From Burkholderia oklahomensis C6786 (GTDB lineage Bacteria > Pseudomonadota > Gammaproteobacteria > Burkholderiales > Burkholderiaceae), in NCBI RefSeq assembly GCF_000959365.1, contig NZ_CP009556.1, positions 2,480,001 to 2,544,000 of the forward strand: a DNA stretch of 64,000 nucleotides. The letters are read 5' to 3'. The notes beneath the pieces are model-generated. The model was not told where the DNA came from and searched no databases. It saw nothing but the letters and a program-made list of their open reading frames with translations. The translations under genes were made by a program, and so were the position numbers. Positions 54,819-63,188 of the stretch are shown in pieces (the first letter of the stretch is position 1; every line of letters begins with the position of its first letter).

Positions 54819-55247
54819 TCAGTGCAGCGTTTTCGTCATGAACACGCGGCTCGTGCCGGGCGGATCGCACGGCACTTCGCCGAAGCGGCGCCAGCCGAAC
54901 TTCTCGTAGAACGCGGGCGCCTGGAAGCTGATCGTGTACAGCACGGCCGCCCCGCAGCCGCGCCTGCGCCCTTCCTCCTCGGCGAGCCGCAGGATCTCGC
55001 GGCCGACGCCGTCGCCGCGCAGCGCGTCGGTCAGATAGAACAGGTCGACGAACATCAGGCCGAGCGACGTGCGGCCCGTCAGGCCGCCGAGCAGCGCGCC
55101 CGTGTCCGGATCCTTCGCGAACACGGCGAGCGGACGTTCGTCGTTGACGCCCGCGCGCTCGACGTTGTACACGGTCAGGCCCGCGCCGATGAATTCGATC
55201 TCCGCGGGTTCGGGGCGATCGGTGACGACGAGCGTGACGGGTGGCAT
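54819..55247 (-). CDS. GNAT-family N-acetyltransferase
   Basis: 142 residues from MPPVTLVVTDRPEPAEIEFI, after CGAAGGATCG. The acetyl-CoA-binding region is LRGDGVGREILRLAEEEGRR, a variant of the Q/RxxGxG/A motif. The C-terminal FQAPAFYEKFGWRRFGEVP is typical. The substrate (amine or protein) cannot be deduced. Confidence 0.9.
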   Translation of the reverse strand: MPPVTLVVTDRPEPAEIEFIGAGLTVYNVERAGVNDERPLAVFAKDPDTGALLGGLTGRTSLGLMFVDLFYLTDALRGDGVGREILRLAEEEGRRRGCGAAVLYTISFQAPAFYEKFGWRRFGEVPCDPPGTSRVFMTKTLH

Positions 55248-55374
55248 GGCGATCCTTCGAGGCGTGGCGGATATCGAGGCGATGCGAACTGAGACGGCCA
55301 TCTTAGCGTGCGCGCGCCGTCCGCTCAAACGCGCGCGTCCGCTCCGTCACGCGCCTTCGCCGCGCCCTTCGGCA

Positions 55375-56136
55375 TCAGCCGACGACGTGATGGCCGCCGT
55401 CGACGTATTCGACGTTGCCCGTCAGCGCGGCCGCATCGTCGCTCGCGAGAAACGCGGCGACGTTGCCGACGTCGTCGATGTCGACGAGGCGATGCCCGGG
55501 CGTGCGCTCGCGGATGCGCTCGAGCAGCGCGTCGAAGCGGTCGATGCCGGACGCGGCGCGCGTCTTCAGCGGCCCGGGCGACAGCGCATGCACGCGGATG
55601 CGCCGCGGCCCGAGCTCCGCGGCGAGGTAGCGCACCGCGCTCTCGAGCGCCGCCTTCACCGGCCCCATCAGGTTGTAGTCCTCGACCACCCGCTCGGCGC
55701 CGTAGAACGTGACGGTCATCAGGCAGCCGCCGCTCGCCATCAGCGGCTCGGCGAGATGCGCGACGCGGATGAACGAGTGGCACGACACGTCCATCGCCAT
55801 CGCGAAGCCCGCCTGCGAGCAGTCCGTCACGCGGCGATGCAGGTCTTCCTTCGGCGCGTACGCGATCGAGTGCAGCACGAAGTCGAGCCGTCCCCATTCG
55901 CGCCCGATGCGCGCGAACACGTCTTCGAGCTGGCCGGGCTCGCGCACGTCGCACCGCACGACGAGCTTGCTTTCGAGACGCTCCGCGAGCGGCCGGACGT
56001 AAGGCTCGGCCTTCGCGTTCAAGTAAGTGACCGCGAGCTCGGCGCCCTGCTCGCGCATGACCCTCGCGCAGCCGAACGCGATGCTGCTTTCGTTTGCAAT
56101 GCCGATGATCAGGCCACGCTTCTGCTGAAGACGCAT
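55375..56136 (-). CDS. FabI-like enoyl-[acyl-carrier-protein] reductase paralogue
   Basis: 253 residues, after GAAGGAGATCC. The FabI-type NADH motif GIANESSIAFGCARVM and the active-site Tyr/Lys in YNLMGPVKAALES (Y-x6-K) match the enoyl-ACP-reductase branch of the SDR superfamily. FabI reduces trans-2-enoyl-ACP in the last step of fatty-acid elongation and is the triclosan target. The sequence differs from the main FabI in several places usually invariant (for example the segment MTVTFYGAERVVEDYN). It is probably a second enzyme of the family with specialised or uncertain substrate. Confidence 0.82.
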   Translation of the reverse strand: MRLQQKRGLIIGIANESSIAFGCARVMREQGAELAVTYLNAKAEPYVRPLAERLESKLVVRCDVREPGQLEDVFARIGREWGRLDFVLHSIAYAPKEDLHRRVTDCSQAGFAMAMDVSCHSFIRVAHLAEPLMASGGCLMTVTFYGAERVVEDYNLMGPVKAALESAVRYLAAELGPRRIRVHALSPGPLKTRAASGIDRFDALLERIRERTPGHRLVDIDDVGNVAAFLASDDAAALTGNVEYVDGGHHVVG

Positions 56137-56737
56137 AGGGATCTCCTTCGACGGTCGTTCGATGGCGTGCGGGCGACGCGCCGGGCCGGGCCGGGCCGCG
56201 TGGCGAAGATCGGCGAGTCGATGCGAATCGACACATGCCCGTCACGAATGCCGTGCCGCCGTCCGCGCTCGCGCAGCACGCGGCCGCGCGTCGCTCGCCC
56301 GTCGACTGTCGGCGATCGATGCGGGCCGCGTGTTGATCGACATCAACGGGACACGGCTCGGCCGATGTCGTTTCGCTTGCGGAAAGCGGCCCGCTTCATC
56401 GCGAGCAGGCGCTGCGCGGCGCGATGCAAACGCCGCATGCGGGGCATGGCGGCATCGTGGCGGGCAAGCGCCGAGGGCGAACGATGTCGGACGATGCCGC
56501 ACGCGAGCGCCCAAGGAAAACGGGCGGACGACGTGACATCGTCCGCCCGCCGCCGGGTCATGCTGCCGCCGCCACAATGCGACGCGACGCGCCGTGAAAG
56601 CCCGCTCGGGCGGCAGCGCGAGAGCCGTTTCGCACGCGCGCGGCGTCGAATCGTCGAGTGAACGAATCATCGAAGGCGCAGCGGCCAACGCGGACGCATC
56701 GTCGCCGCCCGGCCCGATGCGTCCGCGCCCGATCCCG
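56137..56737. other. 601-base gap containing a terminator
   Basis: No gene is recognised; the frame on the minus strand about 56242-56772 is Arg/Ala-rich without motifs. A strong hairpin at 56521-56549 ends the unit that comes from the right. Confidence 0.5.
56521..56549 (-). terminator. Rho-independent terminator of the Old Yellow Enzyme unit
   Basis: CGGGCGGACGA and TCGTCCGCCCG form a perfect 11-bp stem with a seven-base loop. On the minus strand TTTTCCTTGG follows. It lies about 190 bases downstream of the Old Yellow Enzyme stop codon. Confidence 0.75.
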
Positions 56738-57835
56738 TCACGCCGCGCGATAGCGCGCGAGCCAGTGCGCATACGGCGCGGGCAGCGTCCAAGCGGCGCG
56801 ATCGACGCCGAGCTCGAGCGCCGCGCGATACGGCCAGTGCGGATCGGCGAGATGCGCGCGGCCGACCATCACGAGATCGAGCTGCCCGTCCTTGACGACG
56901 CGCTCCGCGAGCGCCGGCGTATCGATCCCCCACGCGGACGCGACGGGCAGCTGCGCTTCGCGACGCACGCGCTCGGCGACCGGCGCGAGAAACGCGGGCC
57001 CCCAGGGAATCTGCGCTTCGGGCGTCGAGAAGCCGACCGTCACGCTCAGCAGATCGAGCCCTTCCTGCTTGAAACGCTTCGCGAGCTCGATCGACTCGGC
57101 GAGCGTCTCCTCGTCGCGGCCGTCGTACTCGATCACGCCGAAGCGCGCGGTGAGCGGCAAACGCTCGGGCCACACTTCGCGCACCGCCGCGAGCGTCTCG
57201 ACGAGAAAGCGCCCGCGATTCTCCGCGGAGCCGCCGTACGCGTCGGTGCGGCGATTCGAATGCACCGAGAAGAAGCTCTGCGCGAGATAGCCGTGCGCGA
57301 AATGCAGCTCGAGCCACTCGAAGCCCGCGTCGAGCGCGCGCTTCGCGGCCGCGACGTAATCGGCCTTCACGCGCGCGATGTCGTCGGCCGTCATCTCGCG
57401 CGGCACCTTCGGCAGATGCGCGCCGTACGGCACCGCCGACGGCGCGATCGTCTGCCAGCCGCGCGGATCGCCGTCGGCGATGTGGTCGTCGCCTTCCCAC
57501 GGCCGGTTCGCGCTCGCCTTGCGGCCGGCGTGCGCGAGCTGGATGCCGGGCACCGCGCCCGCCGCCTTGATCGCGTCGACCGAGCGTTCGAACGCGGCCG
57601 CCTGCTCGTCGTTCCACAGGCCGGTGCAGCCCGGCGTGATGCGGCCTTCCGGCGACACCGCGGTCGCCTCGGCGATCACGAGCCCCGCGCCGCCGCGCGC
57701 GACGCCCGCGAGATGCACGTGATGCCATTCGTTGGCGACGCCGTCCTCGGCGACGTACTGACACATCGGCGGCACCGCGATGCGGTTGCGCAGCTTGACG
57801 TCCTTCAACTGAAGCGGTTCGAACAATGCAGCCAT
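56738..57835 (-). CDS. Old Yellow Enzyme (NADH:flavin oxidoreductase), YqjM-like
   Basis: 365 residues from MAALFEPLQLKDVKLRNRIA, after GAAGGAG. The FMN-binding TIM barrel shows the regulatory Cys near the N-terminus (VPPMCQYVAEDG), the substrate-activating pair in ELHFAHGYLAQSFFS (two His three apart) and the C-terminal VMVGRAHLADPHWPY phosphate-binding loop. This is the bacterial thermophilic-like OYE class. These enzymes reduce activated alkenes and electrophiles (enals, quinones, nitro compounds) with NAD(P)H. It lies downstream of DJ-1/PfpI (110 bases) and of the NemR-like operators, pointing to electrophile or aldehyde detoxification. Confidence 0.93.
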   Translation of the reverse strand: MAALFEPLQLKDVKLRNRIAVPPMCQYVAEDGVANEWHHVHLAGVARGGAGLVIAEATAVSPEGRITPGCTGLWNDEQAAAFERSVDAIKAAGAVPGIQLAHAGRKASANRPWEGDDHIADGDPRGWQTIAPSAVPYGAHLPKVPREMTADDIARVKADYVAAAKRALDAGFEWLELHFAHGYLAQSFFSVHSNRRTDAYGGSAENRGRFLVETLAAVREVWPERLPLTARFGVIEYDGRDEETLAESIELAKRFKQEGLDLLSVTVGFSTPEAQIPWGPAFLAPVAERVRREAQLPVASAWGIDTPALAERVVKDGQLDLVMVGRAHLADPHWPYRAALELGVDRAAWTLPAPYAHWLARYRAA

Positions 57836-57945
57836 TACTACTCCTTCGATGTTCGTGTTGCGGGTCGGTGAGGTGATTCGGTGATGCGATGTGACGCGAC
57901 GCATGCGTCGCGTGCGGCGCGCTGGATGGCCGCCCGCGCGGCGCG

Positions 57946-58626
57946 TTACTTCTCGAGCAGTTCGAGCAGCGCTTCGGCGACGGGCTCCGACGACGCCGGG
58001 TTCTGCCCGGTGACGAGCAGCCCGTCGACGACGACGTGCGGCGCCCAGTCGGCCGCGCGCGAATAGTCGCCGCCGTTCGTCTTCAGCATGTCCTCGACGA
58101 GGAACGGCACGACCTCGGTGAGCGCGACGGCCGCTTCCTCGCTGTTCGTGAAGCCCGTGACCTTGCGGCCCTTGACGAGCGGCGCGCCGGACGCGTCCTT
58201 CACGTGGCGCAGCACGCCAGGCGCGTGACAGACGGCCGCGACCGGCTTGTTCGTCGCGACCGCGCGCTCGATCAGCGCGATCGAATGACGGTCCTCGGCG
58301 AGATCCCACAGCGGACCGTGGCCGCCCGGATAGAACACGGCGTCGTAATCGTCGATCGACACGTCGGCGAGCTTGCGCGTCGACGCGAGCGCGGACTGTG
58401 CTTCGGGGTCCTTGTCGAAGCGGCGGGTCGCGTCGCTCTGCGACGCCGGATCGCTGCTCTTCGGATCGACGGGCGGCAGCCCGCCGCGCGGCGACGCGAG
58501 CGTCAGCTCGGCGCCCGCGTCCTTCAGCGCGTAGTACGGCGCGGCCAGCTCCTCGAGCCAAAAACCGGTTTTCTTGCCGGTCGCGCCGAGTTCGTCGTGC
58601 GAAGTCAGGACTACGAGAATCTTCAT
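57946..58626 (-). CDS. DJ-1/PfpI (Hsp31-like) type 1 glutamine amidotransferase-like protein
   Basis: 226 residues. The nucleophile elbow is AAVCHAPGVL with Cys, and the glutamate-type partner lies near DDYDAVFYPGGHGPLWDL. The N-terminal MKILVVLTSHDELGATGKK matches the Hsp31/glyoxalase III branch. Members convert methylglyoxal to lactate or repair glycated proteins and nucleotides. The start overlaps the end of the small frame at 58623-59036 (ATGA). It is in a unit with the Old Yellow Enzyme. Confidence 0.9.
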   Translation of the reverse strand: MKILVVLTSHDELGATGKKTGFWLEELAAPYYALKDAGAELTLASPRGGLPPVDPKSSDPASQSDATRRFDKDPEAQSALASTRKLADVSIDDYDAVFYPGGHGPLWDLAEDRHSIALIERAVATNKPVAAVCHAPGVLRHVKDASGAPLVKGRKVTGFTNSEEAAVALTEVVPFLVEDMLKTNGGDYSRAADWAPHVVVDGLLVTGQNPASSEPVAEALLELLEK

Positions 58627-59036
58627 TTGGATGCCCTCCTTGAAGCGTTGGATTCAAGCGGCGCGGCCCGCCCGGGCCCGCCGGTCACGCGTTTGCGACG
58701 CAATCGGAGATTCGTTTGCTGCGCACGGCTCGCCGCCTGCATGCGGCGCGCCACGTCGGGCGTCGTTGTCACGGTCTCCGTGACGCCACGTGACGTCACG
58801 TCGCCTCGCGACGGTCGCGTCGCAACGACGCGCGGCGTCCGGCGATCGAGCGCCGCCGTCGCACCCCTCTCCCGCCGCATGACATCGCGGACGAGCGCGC
58901 CGGCCGCCATGTCATCGTCGAACGGCGGCGGCTTCGCGTCGAGCCCTTCGCCACCCGCGCGGGTGTGCGTCATCGCCGCATCGGCCCATGCGCCGAACCG
59001 GATCCGGACTGCGTTGCGATCATCGAAATGCAACAT
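58623..59036 (-). CDS. Small frame between the operator and DJ-1 gene, possibly coding
   Basis: 137 codons from ATG 59036 (MLHFDDRNAVRIRFGAWADA), 15 bases after the operator, to a TGA overlapping the start of the DJ-1 gene. The first half shows the genome's codon bias; the second is Arg/Ala-rich without bias. No motif is seen. It may be a real short protein that couples translation to the next gene, or simply an untranslated leader. Low certainty. Confidence 0.3.
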   Translation of the reverse strand: MLHFDDRNAVRIRFGAWADAAMTHTRAGGEGLDAKPPPFDDDMAAGALVRDVMRRERGATAALDRRTPRVVATRPSRGDVTSRGVTETVTTTPDVARRMQAASRAQQTNLRLRRKRVTGGPGRAAPLESNASRRASK

Positions 59037-59050
59037 GTCACGCGCCTGCT

Positions 59051-59070
59051 ATTAGACCAGTCGTCTAGAA
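59051..59070. promoter_or_regulatory. TetR/NemR operator copy 1 (ATTAGACCAGTCGTCTAGAA)
   Basis: A 20-base sequence with TAGAC and GTCTA arms around CAGTC. It lies in the promoter position of the DJ-1/Old Yellow Enzyme unit, about 425 bases before the DJ-1 start codon. It matches the second copy at 59764-59783 exactly and is close to known NemR boxes (TAGACC...GTCTA). Confidence 0.8.
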
Positions 59071-59136
59071 AACGATCGTAAAAAACGCGACGGCGCGACG
59101 TTCATCGTACGCGCCGCCGCGCATCGAAATTCGTGC

Positions 59137-59742
59137 TCAGCGCGCCCCTGGCAGACCGAGGATGCGGCGGGTGGTCGCCATCGCGGTCGCGAGCGGCGCG
59201 CCGTTGCGCCGGATCTTTTCGATCAGCGTCGCGCCGACCCACAGCTCGTAAAGCGTCGCCGCCGTCTGCTGCGGATCGAGATCGACCTGCAGCGAACCGT
59301 CCTCGAACGCCGCCGCGATGCACGCGGCGAGCCGCGCGACGATCTGCGTCGTGCCGCGATCGAGCGCCGCGCGCATCGCCTCCGACAGATCGCAGACCTC
59401 CGCGCCGAGCTTGACGACGAGGCACTTGCCCTCGGGATCGTTGCCCGCTTGCATGTCCTGCCATTGGCTCCAATAGCGCATCAGCCGATCGGCCGCCGGG
59501 CCGGAGCCGCGCACGAGCAATGTGTCGAGATGCGCGAGGTAGTCGGCGAAGTACGACTCGAGGATCGACTCGCCGAATGCCTCTTTCGACCCGAAATAAT
59601 GGTAGAACGATCCTTTCGGGACGCCGGCCGCCGCCAGAATCTCGTTCAGACCGACGCCCGTGAAGCCCTTGCAGAGCATGATGGGCTTGGCGGTGTCGAG
59701 GATGTGCTGCCGCACGTCGGCGGTGGTGGCTGCTGCGTTCAT
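59137..59742 (-). CDS. nemR: NemR-like TetR-family repressor
   Basis: 201 residues from MNAAATTADVRQHILDTAKP. The N-terminal TetR helix-turn-helix reads GLNEILAAAGVPKGSFYHYF. The effector part contains the segment GKCLVVKLGAEVCDLSEAMR, resembling the redox-sensing Cys region of NemR, which is inactivated by electrophiles, quinones and hypochlorite. Identical operators lie 22 bases upstream of its own start (autoregulation) and before the divergently placed DJ-1/Old Yellow Enzyme set further left. The identification as NemR rests on operator, partners and Cys pattern. Confidence 0.85.
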   Translation of the reverse strand: MNAAATTADVRQHILDTAKPIMLCKGFTGVGLNEILAAAGVPKGSFYHYFGSKEAFGESILESYFADYLAHLDTLLVRGSGPAADRLMRYWSQWQDMQAGNDPEGKCLVVKLGAEVCDLSEAMRAALDRGTTQIVARLAACIAAAFEDGSLQVDLDPQQTAATLYELWVGATLIEKIRRNGAPLATAMATTRRILGLPGAR

Positions 59743-59763
59743 GAGGGCGGATGATAGCGCGGG

Positions 59764-59783
59764 ATTAGACCAGTCGTCTAGAA
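59764..59783. promoter_or_regulatory. TetR/NemR operator copy 2, in front of the repressor gene
   Basis: Exact copy of the 20-base operator at 59051-59070. It sits directly upstream of the repressor start at 59742, so binding would shut off its own promoter. Confidence 0.8.
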
Positions 59784-59914
59784 CGCGTTGAATGTCCCCG
59801 CTGCTCGTGTGGAACGGGGCCGAAAGCGAAACAGGTGACGGACGACGGAGTTCGATCACCGCTCGTCGCACCTTTTGCCGTGCAGCGTCAAATGCATCTT
59901 TCACCCGATACGGC

Positions 59915-61027
59915 TCAGTCCGCGCTGTAGACGGTCAATCCTTCCATCGGACCCATTGCCGCCTCCCACGGACGCGCCGCGATGGCTCGCATCGCTTCCT
60001 CATAGCCCGCACGCTGGCGGGCAGCGATGCCGGCCGGGGTGAAATCGATGTCCTTCAACTGGTTGTCCCCGTCGAGCCGAGGCGCGGCGAGCTTGATCAG
60101 GCGCATCTGGGTCTGGCAGCCCCAGGCGGCCAGCTCCCTGACCTCGGCCGTCGCCCGCTCGGCTTCGGGCAAGCGCTTGACCAGTTCGCGGATCACGTGG
60201 CGCAGACGATGTATCTGCTGCTGACGCGCGATATGACTATCGGTGCGGCTCGCGTACTGGATGTCTTTTTGTCGCTCCGATATCTGCCATAGGCTTTCCG
60301 GTTCGGGGCCGGTCGGATTCCACATCTGCACCGAGAAGATGACCGAACTCTTGCGAGGGTGATCGTCCAGCACCACTTCGACCGGCGTGTTCGAATAGAC
60401 GCCGCCATCCCAATAGGGCTCGCCATCGATCCGCACCGCCGGGAAAGCAGGCGGCAGCGCCCCCGAACTCATCACGTGCTCGACGGTCAGGCGCTGGTCG
60501 CGCGAGTCGAAATAGCGCATGGCGCCCGTGCAGGCGTTCACTGCGCCGATGGTCAGGCGCGGGTGCCCGGCGTTCAGCAGGTCGAAGTCGACCAGAGAAG
60601 TCAGCGTTTCGCGCAGCGGCGCCGCCAGGTAATACGACGCGCGATCCACGCCCAATCGGGCCAGCGGCCCGAGCCAGCAAGCCGGATTGGGCAGGAAGAA
60701 CCCCGTGATGCCGCCGCCGATGATCATCAGCTCCGCAAGCGTCTTGTCCCAGCCGAGCCATGCGGCAGTCACGTCCAGGCGGGTCTGGTCGGTGACCCGA
60801 TTCCAGAATTCCGCCAATCGTCGATAGCGGCGCTCCGGCGGATTCCCGACGATCAACGCCGCGTTGATCGCGCCGATCGAGGTGCCGACGACCCAGTCCG
60901 GCCGTATTCGGGATTCATCCAGCGCCTGGTAGACGCCGAGTTGGTAAGCGCCCAACGCACCGCCGCCCTGAAATACGAGAACGACTTGCCCCGGCAATTC
61001 CATCCGTGCTGGCTGACTCACGGTCAT
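59915..61027 (-). CDS. Patatin-like phospholipase with C-terminal DUF3734
   Basis: 370 residues. The catalytic dyad is complete: oxyanion hole QGGGALGAYQLGVYQALD, nucleophile VVGTSIGAINAAL (GxSxG) and the DGG in EPYWDGGVYSNTP. A DUF3734-type C-terminal extension follows (RQKDIQYASRTDSHIARQQQ to LTVYSAD). These are acyl hydrolases found in bacteria that handle polyhydroxybutyrate or phospholipids, usually cytosolic. No signal peptide is present. It is isolated from neighbours. Confidence 0.9.
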   Translation of the reverse strand: MTVSQPARMELPGQVVLVFQGGGALGAYQLGVYQALDESRIRPDWVVGTSIGAINAALIVGNPPERRYRRLAEFWNRVTDQTRLDVTAAWLGWDKTLAELMIIGGGITGFFLPNPACWLGPLARLGVDRASYYLAAPLRETLTSLVDFDLLNAGHPRLTIGAVNACTGAMRYFDSRDQRLTVEHVMSSGALPPAFPAVRIDGEPYWDGGVYSNTPVEVVLDDHPRKSSVIFSVQMWNPTGPEPESLWQISERQKDIQYASRTDSHIARQQQIHRLRHVIRELVKRLPEAERATAEVRELAAWGCQTQMRLIKLAAPRLDGDNQLKDIDFTPAGIAARQRAGYEEAMRAIAARPWEAAMGPMEGLTVYSAD

Positions 61028-61517
61028 GGCTCGCCCCGCTGATTTGCTCCGCCGATACGACGTCGATGATGCGGCTCACGCGCCGTTGCGTCGTCGCCGC
61101 CGACGCAACCCGGGCCGGCCATCGATCGATTGCCCGAGTCGCATGCCGCTTTCAACGCATTGCTTCGCCGAATGCGACGTTTGGCCGGACCTCAATACCA
61201 CGATCAAGTGTAGGCGATGAGCGCATGCACTCCGACGCTTGCCGACGAGGGGCACGCCAAATGCTTGCCGATCGTGGTCTCGAACATACGTGGAAGCGTG
61301 TCGATCGATGAACTGGCCGGGCGACAGCCCCATGTCGCTTCCACACGTTGACTGCCGCGCGCGCCGCGTGCCAACAGGCATTCGCGGTCCGCGGCGCTCA
61401 ACGGTGTCGAATATTCACAAAGGCCGATTTTGCGACATGCGCCGCCATGCGCGCCTCGCATGCCGCGAGACGCGCTATGCTTCATTCGACCGACCTATCC
61501 CGACGAGGCTCGTCATC
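61028..61517. other. 490-base gap, no gene recognised
   Basis: Frames on both strands are short or lack coding bias. It contains the start region of the DUF3455 gene; upstream in-frame Met codons at 61437 and 61239 belong to a low-quality extension. Confidence 0.45.
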
Positions 61518-62093
61518 GTGCACGAAAGCGCCCAACCCGATCGCAATCCCCCCCTGTCCGCGCCGGGCCTCGCCCAAGGACGAAACCGCAGGCGCGTCAC
61601 GCTACGGCTACGGCTTGCGACCGCGCTTGCTTCGTTGGCGAGCGCAATCGCGGCCGACGCGGCCCCGCCTCCATCGAACCTGATTCCCAAGAACGCCGAG
61701 CAAGCCTTCGCCACGACCGCCGCCGGCCTTCAAATCTATTCGTGCGAATACGACGGCAACCACCGTATCGCATGGGTGTTCCAGCACCCCGAAGCCACGC
61801 TGTACGACGCGTCCGGCGTCGCCGTGATCCGGCACGGCGCCGGCCCGTCGTGGGAAGCGCAGGACGGCAGCCGCATCGTCGGCGAGAAAATCGCCGACGC
61901 GCCGAGTCCGAACGCGGGCAGCATTCCTCAACTGCTCCTCTCGACGCGCGCGACCGCGAACGGCTCGCTCGCGTCCGTGCGCTACGTGCAGCGCCTCGAC
62001 ACGATGGGCGGCGCCGCGCCCGCGACGCCGTGCTCGGCCGAGCATCAAGTCGGCAGCTCGCCGTATTACGCGCATTACGTCTTCTGGAAGTAA
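61518..62093 (+). CDS. DUF3455-domain secreted protein
   Basis: 191 residues if started at the GTG preceding CACGAAAGC; an ATG at 61437 gives a longer N-terminus without signal-like structure. A signal peptide lies at about residues 25-50 (TLRLRLATALASLASAIAADA). The mature part reads IYSCEYDGNHRIAWVFQHPE, VIRHGAGPSWEAQDGSRIVG and VRYVQRLDTMGGAAPATPCS, the DUF3455 pattern. Function unknown; secreted or periplasmic. It is convergent with egtD, with a shared terminator between them. Confidence 0.8.
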   Translation: MHESAQPDRNPPLSAPGLAQGRNRRRVTLRLRLATALASLASAIAADAAPPPSNLIPKNAEQAFATTAAGLQIYSCEYDGNHRIAWVFQHPEATLYDASGVAVIRHGAGPSWEAQDGSRIVGEKIADAPSPNAGSIPQLLLSTRATANGSLASVRYVQRLDTMGGAAPATPCSAEHQVGSSPYYAHYVFWK

Positions 62094-62117
62094 GAGCAAG
62101 CCGGCTCATTCCGCGGC

Positions 62118-62153
62118 GATGACGGCGCGCGTCCGACGATGCGCGCCGTCATC
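62118..62153. terminator. Bidirectional hairpin between the DUF3455 gene and egtD
   Basis: GATGACGGCGCGC and GCGCGCCGTCATC form a perfect 13-bp stem with a 10-base loop between two convergent genes. No clear T run on either side, but the stem is very stable. Confidence 0.65.
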
Positions 62154-62195
62154 GCTCATTCGTCCGGCCTCGCATCGACGCGGCCGGTTATCCGC

Positions 62196-63188
62196 TCACC
62201 CGCGGCTCTCGAGCCAATGCAGGCTGAACAATCGTGCGTCATCGACCCAAACCGTCCCCGGCGCAAACCCCGCCGATCGCGCCAGCTCGCGAAACCCGTC
62301 GACCGTGAACTTGTGCGAGTTCTCCGTATGCAGCGTCTCGCCGGCCTCGAACCGGAACGCATACCCGGCCACACGCACCGTCTGCGCGCGCCGGCTCACG
62401 AGATGCATTTCGATGCGCTGACGCTCGACGTCGTAGAACGCGCGATGCGCCCATGCATCGAGCGCGAAATCGGCACCCAGCTCGGCATTCGCGCGCGCGA
62501 GCAGATTCAGATTGAACGCGGCCGTCACGCCCGATGCGTCGTTGTACGCGCGATGCAGGATCGACACGTCCTTCACGAGATCGACGCCGATCAGAAGGCC
62601 GCCGCCCTTCAGCAACGAAGCGGCGCGCCGCAGGAACGCCGAAGCCTCGTCAGGCGAGAAATTCCCGATCGTCGATCCGAGAAAACACCCGACGCGCCTG
62701 CCTCGCACACGCTCGATCGCACGCATTTGATCGGACTGCAGATAATCGGCGACCACGGGCTGCACGTCGAGCCACGGATACGCGTCGCGCAGCGCGGCGG
62801 CCGCGTGCGCGAGATGGTCGGCCGAGATGTCGACGGGCAGGTAGCGCGCGGGCGGATTCGACGCCGCGCACGCATCGAGCAGCACGCGGATCTTCGACAG
62901 CGAACCCGCGCCGAACTCGATCAGGTTCGCGTCGCCGCCGATCTGCGCGGCGATCTCGGACGCGCGACGTTTCAGGATCGCGAGCTCGGTGCGCGTCGGA
63001 TAGTACTCGGGCAGCTCGCAGATCCGATCGAACAACGCGGAGCCCGCCGCGTCGTAGAAATACTTCGGCGCGATGCTGCGCGGCGAGCGGCGCAATCCGG
63101 CGAGCAGGTCGCGGCCGAATGCGCTGTCGCGCATCGTTTCGATCGCCACGCCCGCGGCGGCTTCCATCCCTTCAGATATCTCTCGCAA
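62196..63188 (-). CDS. egtD: L-histidine N-alpha-methyltransferase (ergothioneine biosynthesis)
   Basis: 330 residues. The EgtD/DUF2260-type SAM-methyltransferase fold is clear: PKYFYDAAGSALFDRICELP near the N-terminus, LIEFGAGSLSKIRVLLDAC for SAM, and FLGSTIGNFSPDEASAFL, with GVDLVKDVSILHRAYNDASG further on. It trimethylates histidine to hercynine, the first step to ergothioneine. It overlaps the upstream egtB by 17 bases, so the two are translationally coupled. Confidence 0.93.
   Translation of the reverse strand: MREISEGMEAAAGVAIETMRDSAFGRDLLAGLRRSPRSIAPKYFYDAAGSALFDRICELPEYYPTRTELAILKRRASEIAAQIGGDANLIEFGAGSLSKIRVLLDACAASNPPARYLPVDISADHLAHAAAALRDAYPWLDVQPVVADYLQSDQMRAIERVRGRRVGCFLGSTIGNFSPDEASAFLRRAASLLKGGGLLIGVDLVKDVSILHRAYNDASGVTAAFNLNLLARANAELGADFALDAWAHRAFYDVERQRIEMHLVSRRAQTVRVAGYAFRFEAGETLHTENSHKFTVDGFRELARSAGFAPGTVWVDDARLFSLHWLESRG

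Noticed and set aside
56242..56772. 176-codon minus-strand frame after the Old Yellow Enzyme gene
   Set aside because: It runs through the terminator hairpin, overlaps the Old Yellow Enzyme gene end and has no motif.
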